A stretch of DNA of 64,000 nt, from NCBI GenBank assembly GCA_028551475.1, contig CM052354.1, forward strand, positions 3,765,391-3,829,390, written 5' to 3'. Within the stretch, counting starts at the first letter, position 1; each line of letters opens with the position of its first letter. This DNA is from Casuarina equisetifolia (lineage: Eukaryota; Streptophyta; Magnoliopsida; Fagales; Casuarinaceae). The notes under the pieces were generated by a model. It was not told where the DNA came from, ran no database searches, and saw only the letters and a program-made list of their open reading frames with translations. Made by a program: the position numbers and the translations under genes. Shown in pieces: positions 57,401 to 64,000 of this stretch.

Positions 57401-59280
57401 GTTAAGTATAATAAAATTTGCTAAAATCAAGAAAAAGAAAATCAAGGTCTCCATACACCCCATGAAGGCACAGCCCATTGACTCATAATGAAAGCTGTAT
57501 GATTAACAAAAAATGCCCAGTCGTTTATAACCATGTTGACTTTGTCCCATCACAAACCGATTATGTAATATAGATGAACTGCTACATAGGGTTTATGAAT
57601 GTAGAAGATCCTCCCAAAAGTTCTACAAAAAAATAATGCCTTAAAAATGAGAGGAAATGAAAAAAAGGAGAAACATACCACCCAGAAACATCTTGAAACA
57701 GACAACATACTCTGGAAAGATATGGGTATTCACATTCATATCCCAAATTATATAATGGCGTGGGCTTTGAAGGTCATCCACTCCATTATCGAACTCTTCA
57801 GTACTGGGACTACATTGTGTGGATCCATAACTGACAACCTCTGCATTTCCCAATATTACACGACATAACACTATATATCTTATCCTATTTTCGTCATCAT
57901 CACAGTAACGTGCCCTGTAAAGAAAACAAAAATTGATTCCTAGTATAAAAGGAAAATAAGAGAACCTAAAGAAATTGCAATTATCCATCAGGAACAGTTA
58001 ATACCATGGAATTGCCAAATATAAATAAAAAGGAAGGAGGAGGATTATTTTATTTTATTTTGCTCCCTCATAAAATAGCCATAGACTTCGTCATAATCAA
58101 AACCAATTTCAATGAGAATTCCAAAAGATAACATATATACATATATATTATAGAAAACCCAAAAAGAAATTGCAAACCTCATATAGGCATGGTTTTTTGA
58201 TGAAAGGTGTACTCCAATGCCGTATAGAGACATATTCTTCGGTCTATAGTGACCAAGCCCATTTGTCATGATTCTGGACAAAGCATCCTTAGTAACGGCA
58301 AGCCAGCCATATTGGACATTGGGATTGCCACGTTTCTGCTTTGTCATCTCAATCTGCCTTTCAAAGGGCTCTAGCATAAACTGACTAGAACAATGCTTAA
58401 CCTCTAGTATTTCTAAATTAATGGATGAACTCATGCCCCCAGCAAACATGTCTTTCACGGTATCAGAATGCATAAGTTCAAACTTAGTGGTTGTATTTTC
58501 AGCAACTTGTTTATTTCCACCACTAACCTCCTGCATTTTGGGATCTGACATTTGATGCTCATTTTCTCTGATTTTCAGATCCTTACCAAATGGAATCTGT
58601 TTAAGCTTAATCCTCTTACCACAAGCATTCGACTCTCCAACACATTCCTCCCAGTTAGAGCTATTCACTCCAGTAATTCCGATCTCAAGCTGCAGTTTTA
58701 CTCCCTGGGTCCCACTTACCTCTTGTAATGTGTCAGTTGTTTTGTTGACTGGCTTAGGCTGGCAGCATTCATGTATTTCACTAACAGAAGATAGAAATTC
58801 CGGAAAGAAGCAGTGATCTGCTTCATCAATCCAAGCAACGTACGTCTGTAAACCTGTCTTCAACTCCACCTGTATCATGTACAAAATATCTAGCAACAAA
58901 TGGCAACCATTAAGCTCTACTTCCACAGCTGCATTTTTCAACTGAAAATGTGTCCTCACCAACTCTAAAATTTCTTGAGGATGATCAATCCATTGTCCAT
59001 TTTGATGATACAAAAATCGTTTAGGAAGCCCACTTTTACTAAAATTCATATAGTTCTTCAGAAAAGATCCCTTCAAGCATGATTCATTGTTAGTTTTGCA
59101 TGTATCATACCTCTTACGCTTACCAAGTTTGTTAAAAGATGAGTTCAAGGTGGTCCTTTGTGACAATAACGGCTGGCTAGCTCCAACTAAATTTGCGGTG
59201 CATTGAGCTGTCTTTTTCCTATTCAATTTAACAATAATTCTCTGACCATCATCTATTACTTTACCTTGCTTTGCTTCCAT
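54488..59280 (-). CDS. RCD1/SRO-type protein (WWE, PARP-like, RST), tandem copy B
   Basis: Minus-strand coding exons, 5' to 3': 59280-58178, 57914-57679, 57358-57267, 56290-56147, 56060-55965 and 54544-54488 (TGA), joining to 575 residues. Exon number, intron phases and the 96-nt exon 5 match copy A, so the two genes are tandem paralogues. The N terminus has a basic cluster KLGKRKRYD. WWE is about 75-160 (YHQNGQWIDHP, VAWIDEADHCFFPE). The PARP-like domain is about 260-455 with GIGVHLSS and RARYCDDDEN, again lacking the active GIYFA signature. RST is about 492-557 (WMPFPQLFEAISKKV, DFIKRLRSIVGDTVL). The middle linker (160-260) and the last 18 residues diverge strongly from copy A. It probably acts as a nuclear stress-signalling hub that overlaps with copy A but differs in partner range; that is inference. 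Intron 5 is 1.4 kb, and the upstream leader is duplicated. Confidence 0.92.
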
Positions 59281-59394
59281 TATCTACAAGAACTATTTTA
59301 TCACAAGGTAGATTCTAGAGCCTAAAAGTAATGTACAAGTCTTCTTCTGAACATCCAGGAAGAACCCATTCTACAGAAAAGAAATTTGCAAAAC
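59281..59394 (-). other. RCD1 copy B, 5'-UTR part of the start-codon exon
   Basis: On the minus strand a T-rich acceptor ending TTTTTCAG lies at 59395 and upward. The exon would therefore begin at 59394 and carry 114 nt of leader before the ATG at 59280. The partner donor is probably at 62748 or at its duplicate, 61672. Confidence 0.45.
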
Positions 59395-61671
59395 CTGAAA
59401 AAGAATAGTTATTTAACATTTTGCAAACGTCCATACTCAGAAATAATGTTCTTGTACTAAATTCACAGATAAATCATACATAATCTAACTTCCAGTTCCA
59501 TAGAATTCATGAACTACATGTTAAGATAAACAATAAGAAAAAGAACTTGATGAGGCCAACAAATACAGAAGACAGAAAACATAAAAATTGAGTTTCATGA
59601 ATACCATGAGACAAAAAAGGAAGAAGAAATAAAAGAGCATAGTACACTGGGAAAAAAAGCACTAAATAACATTGCCAACAATCACTAACTCAAATACAGC
59701 ACCTCTTTCCACATAAGAACATGATAAAAACTGGTTGTGGATTCAAAACCAATGTATATGTCTAAGTTACCAATCAAAGGAAAAAAAAAAAAAATCAAAT
59801 AACATAGTTTCCAAAGGACAAAGCGACTAACAACATTTTCAGTTGCCAAAGTTACAAACTAGTTGTATATTCCCATTGAGACGACATCAAGCTTAAAGAA
59901 TGGCACCCACACAGAAATACAATGCACACCTTTATGAACACGGGAACTTCAGTCAATGTATTTTCTCCAGATCCTTCCCTTATGGTCTCTCTTCTCTTTA
60001 CTACTACTTGTCTCACTTCTCTCAAAAAATTTTGTGCTACAAAAATGGCACTCTCTCTCTTCCTTCTCCCTTATTCCTCTCCATTGTATCCAGGTCAAGA
60101 TCATTATCTCCTCTCAAGATCCTCTACTCGGCTCTCTCTTCTCATAAGTTTCTCTCTCAGCTCTTTCTCAAACTTTTAGTGCAATAAAATGGCAAGAAAA
60201 ACTTTATATGCAAGCCAAAAAGTGGAAAATATTTATTTCCCAAATAAAAGAAAATGTTTCTATTAAAATCATATCCTTTCGGAAAAGCTTTTTCATCAAA
60301 ATAGGCATAGCTGAAATTCCGGGCGCAAATCACTCACATGAACCCAAGCTTTCAGTATTAAACTTCGTCTCTAATATTCTCAAGAGCATGTTTGTGGAAG
60401 CTTCTTCTTTTGGATTACGCAAAATAAGCCATCTGCTACGCCCCATGTCATGCTACAAGCAAATTTTCTTCCCATATTACAAATAAAAAATACAAGAAAC
60501 CTTGAAGAAACTCCAAGCACCCCTTTAAAATCATTGGTCATTACAACCAACGAAGAATTTCATGATCACATATTATAGGGGTAATGTGTAATTTGCAATA
60601 GAATCAGGTCACACAACAGCCTCGCTTAAAATGGTTAGATCACAACATCCAGTTAAATGCAAATTGATCTGCATTTATAGATAAGAGCATCCTATACATA
60701 CATGACAAAACAACTCTTAATGAGGAAGAAATGGACCAGCTTCAAGAATACAGTCTTTTTGACAGAGAAAATAAACATGAAGCAAACAACGATGTAGTAC
60801 AATATCAAGAGAGCAAGTTTACAATATTCAATCATTAACAGCATAGCAAGCGTTGATTTGAAAAGGGATCACCACGCTGGCCACCGACCCAGTTTTATAT
60901 GATCAGAAAACGATCAAACATTCACATCTATCAACAAGGCAAACAAAAAAGAGAGAAACATACAAAAATGTCAAAGTTTTCGGATCAGTGCAACAAAATC
61001 AAGAGATAGCTTGGTTAACTCTATCACATGAGTTGCAAAGATGGAACATACTGTAATCTCCTGTTAATGTCAATTTTTTGCAAGTCCTTTTCTACCCAGC
61101 ATCATTGCAAGTTACCAATCTATGACCAATAGGATTTTTTGCTCTCAAAGCTTTAATAAGCTAGCTAACATGCTAATTGAAGTAAAGAAAAGAATCACGT
61201 TATTCAAGCAAAAAAATGGGAATTTTTTACTCATACAACCACCCTCAGTTCCAAGTTAGAAGCAGTCATGAACAGCTTCAGTTTCAATCAACGAAACCCA
61301 AACCTTTGCCAGTGTAATAAAAGAAATAGGGAGTACAGCACTCCTTCAAATCTTAAAAGTTTCACCAAATAATAAATATGTTGTAGTTATCATTGTTGTT
61401 ACTTTTTGTTACCCAAAGGCAACTCCTTGTTTGCAAAACTGTACAGAAACAAAATTTTCCTACACATTCTTCAGGTTTCACACAAACTAAATGCCTAAAA
61501 TGCATACAATCACACACGAACAGAGATCAGGTCAAATGAAGATATGCTCATGAAATTAGTACCAAGCCAATTTTAAAAGAATTACACTGAAAATTAGCAG
61601 ATACCCAGCCGATCAGAGTATGCATGATCAACCATTGAAAATAATCCACATGGATTACTGAATATATTTAC

Positions 61672-61815
61672 CTAGGTTAAGTAAAACAAAGCTTAGTTGA
61701 AATTTCGGAATACTCATGGGTTTTGACTCGATCAAAGCTAAAGAGAGAAAAGCAAAGCTCAGATATATAAGAGTATGTCGTCAATTGCCCATGGAACAGC
61801 AGTGTGGGGTAATAA
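61672..61815 (-). other. Putative alternative 5'-UTR first exon, proximal copy
   Basis: Minus-strand sequence ends in CTTAACCTAG followed by gtaaata, a good plant donor. It is the duplicate of the exon ending at 62748. The upstream end is uncertain. If transcribed it would give a second start site for RCD1 copy B. Confidence 0.35.
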
Positions 61816-62747
61816 TTGCAATGCATATGCGACAAATAACTCTTAATAAGGAAGAAGCGAACATACTTCAAGAATATAGTATTTTGACATAGAGAAAACA
61901 AACACATAGCACACAACGATCTAGTATGATATAAAGAGAGCAATTTTACAATCCAGATTATTAACAGCATAGCAAGCATTGATTTCCTAACCATCGATCC
62001 AGTTAATATGATCCAAAAACGGTCAAACATTCACATAAATCAACAACGCAAACAAAAAAGGGAGAAACATAAAAAGACATCTACGTTTTCCAATCAGTGC
62101 AACAAGATCAAGAGATGGCTTATGACTAACTCTAGCAGATGAGTTGCAAAGATGGAAACATACTGTGATCTTCAGTTAATGTCAAGTTTTTGCAAGTCCC
62201 TCTTCTCCCCACCATCATTGCAAGTTACCAATTTACGAGCAACGTCAATTTTTACTCTTAAAGCTCCAATCAGCTACCTAGGATGCTAATTTAAGTAAAG
62301 AAAAAAACCACGTCATTCAAGCAAAAGAACGGCCATTTTTTAGTCACACAACAACCCTTAGTTCCAAGTTACAACGAATCGTGAACAGCTTCAGTTTCAG
62401 TCAAAGAAAAATACACGAAATCTAAAAACTTTCACCACATAATACAAATGTCGTAGCCGACATTGTTGTTACTCTTTGTTAGTCATCCCTACGGCAACCA
62501 AAGCCAAACACTACAAAAACGAATTTTTCTTACTCATTCTTCAGGTTTCTCACAAACCAAACGCCTAAAATGCATGCAATCACACAAACAAACAGAGATC
62601 GGGTCAAGCGAAACAAATGTTCAAAATATTAGTACTAAATCAATTTTTAAAACAACTACACTAAAAACCAACAGAAACCAAGTCGATCTGAGTACGCATC
62701 ATCAACTATTGAAAATTAATTCGACACGGATTACTGAATAAATTTAC

Positions 62748-62925
62748 CTAGGTTAGGTAAAACGAACATTCGTAGAAATTTCGGGATACTGAGGGGTTTT
62801 GACTCGATCAAACCTAAAGAAGAGAAAAGCGAGGCTCGGATATGTAAGAGCAAAATCGTCAGTGGCCCCGGAAAAAAGTCGTGGCGTTAATAATTGCTGC
62901 CTGGTGGGGTTTACACTCGAGAAGC
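62748..62925 (-). other. Putative 5'-UTR first exon of RCD1 copy B, distal copy
   Basis: Minus-strand sequence ends in CCTAACCTAG followed by gtaaatt. It is GC-richer than its surroundings and lies next to a promoter-like segment with an ACGT core (62937-62950), so it is the more likely main first exon. The 5' end is approximate. Confidence 0.4.
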
Positions 62926-62936
62926 TTGTGCGACAA

Positions 62937-62950
62937 GCCACGGACGTGGC
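62937..62950. promoter_or_regulatory. Inverted GCCACG/CGTGGC element with ACGT core
   Basis: GCCACGGACGTGGC has two complementary 6-bp arms and includes ACGTGGC, the ABRE/G-box-type core bound by bZIP factors. It sits just upstream of the distal first exon of RCD1 copy B. Stress or ABA control would suit an RCD1 gene, but this is inference from one site. Confidence 0.4.
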
Positions 62951-64000
62951 CGTTGTTATCTTCTCGGGGACGTCAAATCCGCGAAATCAATTAATTCCCA
63001 TCCTATTTTATTTTTCTTTCCCAATTTTCTGCATGTAAAGCGGCGTCGTTTTTAACAACCAAAAGTTTGTCATATGTCCCACCTAGGCTCCAACAAAGAA
63101 AGTGAGGGTTTTAAAACAATTATAAACATATAAGTTTATAATAACTAACGGTGAAACGACAAAAAGTAATAATAAATATAGAGTAAGTATAATTAATGTT
63201 AAGAACAAAATTAAATGCTTGCTTAATTAGATGATAGTCTTATTAGTTATGGGTTTGAGTTTCTTTCATCTCCTTCTGGCGTGTGTTAAAAAAAATGACA
63301 TTTAAATAAAAATGTTTTGATGCACACTTAATTTGTTAATTTTCAAATACTAAGATAGAACACCTAAAACTAAACTCAAAAAGTAGTTCAAAAGAGTAAG
63401 TAAATTTTTTTAATTTAAACAACCCTCTTGATAGTATGAGATAATTTACAATCTTTTAAAATGATGGATAATATTAGCCATCAATTGTGTTAAACAATGA
63501 ATTTATAAGGGAGGGTCTATTATTTAACACTAGAAATAATAGTTATAAACCATAATTTGACTTTGATATAATTTATTATAACTTAAAATTTATTTCAAAA
63601 GATCAACCAATAAAAAGAATAGTCAAACTTCTTTAAATGGTTAAATTATCCTACTTGCCTTCTTAATATAGAAGAAATAAGTTTATGATGTAAAAGTATA
63701 ATCCAAAAATTAACTCAAAAATAGAATAAGACTTCTTAAATTTGAACAAACCATTAGATGCTTGTCTTAACAATGTGAGATAATCCACAAGGTTACTAAT
63801 TTATAGCAATGTATGTTGTTTCTTTTTATGAGATAAAGGAAAAGGGTGCTTATATCTTAAACCTTGGACGCAAGGGTCTGAAATTTCCCGTATGCCAATC
63901 ATCCTAGGCGGACTCAAATAATTAAAGTAGAAAGCAAATGGAAACATATGGGTCTTATAACAATTAAAAGTGACATAAAATAAAGTAGTAATAAATATAG
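62951..64000. other. AT-rich flank upstream of RCD1 copy B, no supported gene
   Basis: About 1 kb of AT-rich sequence up to the window end. No coding motif was seen. The phrase GATGAGATAAT-like (63438-63445 and 63776-63783, both TGAGATAAT) recurs with weakly similar flanks, suggesting decayed repeat sequence. Confidence 0.4.

Larger units (their letters stand above)
60702..62928 (-). repeat. 1.1-kb tandem duplication covering the leader/promoter of RCD1 copy B
   Basis: Two diverged units, about 60702-61827 and 61828-62928, align along their whole length: offset 1126 bp at one end, 1078 bp at the other, so unit 2 has lost about 48 bp net. Shared anchors include AGTTGCAAAGATGGAA, AACAGCATAGCAAGC, TTTTGACTCGATCAAA and TTTACCTAGGTTA. 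The word TGCGACAA borders unit 2 at both ends (61828 and 62929) and may be the junction microhomology. Each unit contains one copy of the putative first exon and its splice donor. Confidence 0.85.

Noticed and set aside
61677..62030. 117-codon minus-strand frame, with a related C-terminal reading (FDRVKT...EIST) in the frame at 62753-62941
   Set aside because: The similarity is explained by the 1.1-kb tandem duplication. Both end at the shared splice donor, and nothing else suggests coding.

Overview
This is a window of plant nuclear genome. The genes have many short exons with GT-AG introns, long AT-rich introns and spacers, GA/CT microsatellites in and around transcribed leaders, and proteins that are plant-specific: a KANADI GARP factor, an SRO/RCD1 family pair and a shikimate-kinase-like plastid protein. 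The protein sequences look eudicot. I cannot name the species from sequence alone. The spacers of about 11 kb suggest a genome larger than Arabidopsis, perhaps a woody eudicot.

Layout. (1) 9-5706, plus strand: a JmjN/JmjC/C5HC2 histone demethylase of the JMJ13 type, 10 coding exons, possibly with more 5' sequence outside the window. (2) 6.2-17.4 kb: a spacer with no gene I can support. (3) 17822-21690, plus strand: a KANADI2-type transcription factor with six coding exons and a CT-rich leader. (4) 21.7-33.1 kb: a second spacer, containing a 116-bp tandem repeat. (5) 33148-41826, plus strand: SKL2, a chloroplast shikimate-kinase-like protein with eight coding exons. It carries an apparent 2-nt frameshift near the end of exon 7, and a near-perfect 95-nt hairpin lies in intron 4. 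(6) 43695-47832 and 54488-59280, both minus strand: two tandem RCD1/SRO1-type genes (WWE, PARP-like and RST domains), each with the same six coding exons and the same intron phases. (7) 60.7-62.9 kb: a 1.1-kb tandem duplication upstream of the second RCD1 gene. It duplicates what looks like the 5'-UTR first exon with its splice donor. (8) 62.95-64 kb: AT-rich flank.

How the genes relate. There is no operon-like unit, but the order is informative. In Arabidopsis, KAN2 (At1g32240) neighbours RCD1 (At1g32230), and SKL2 (At2g35500) neighbours SRO1 (At2g35510). Here KAN2, SKL2 and two RCD1/SRO1-type genes lie in one interval. The window therefore looks like the unsplit arrangement from which the two Arabidopsis segments arose by genome duplication and differential loss. 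The most notable signals are the SKL2 intronic hairpin, the SKL2 frameshift, the duplicated leader exon of the second RCD1 gene, and the tandem RCD1 pair.

Limits: exon borders were read by eye from splice consensus, reading-frame continuity and family knowledge. No similarity search or transcript evidence was available.
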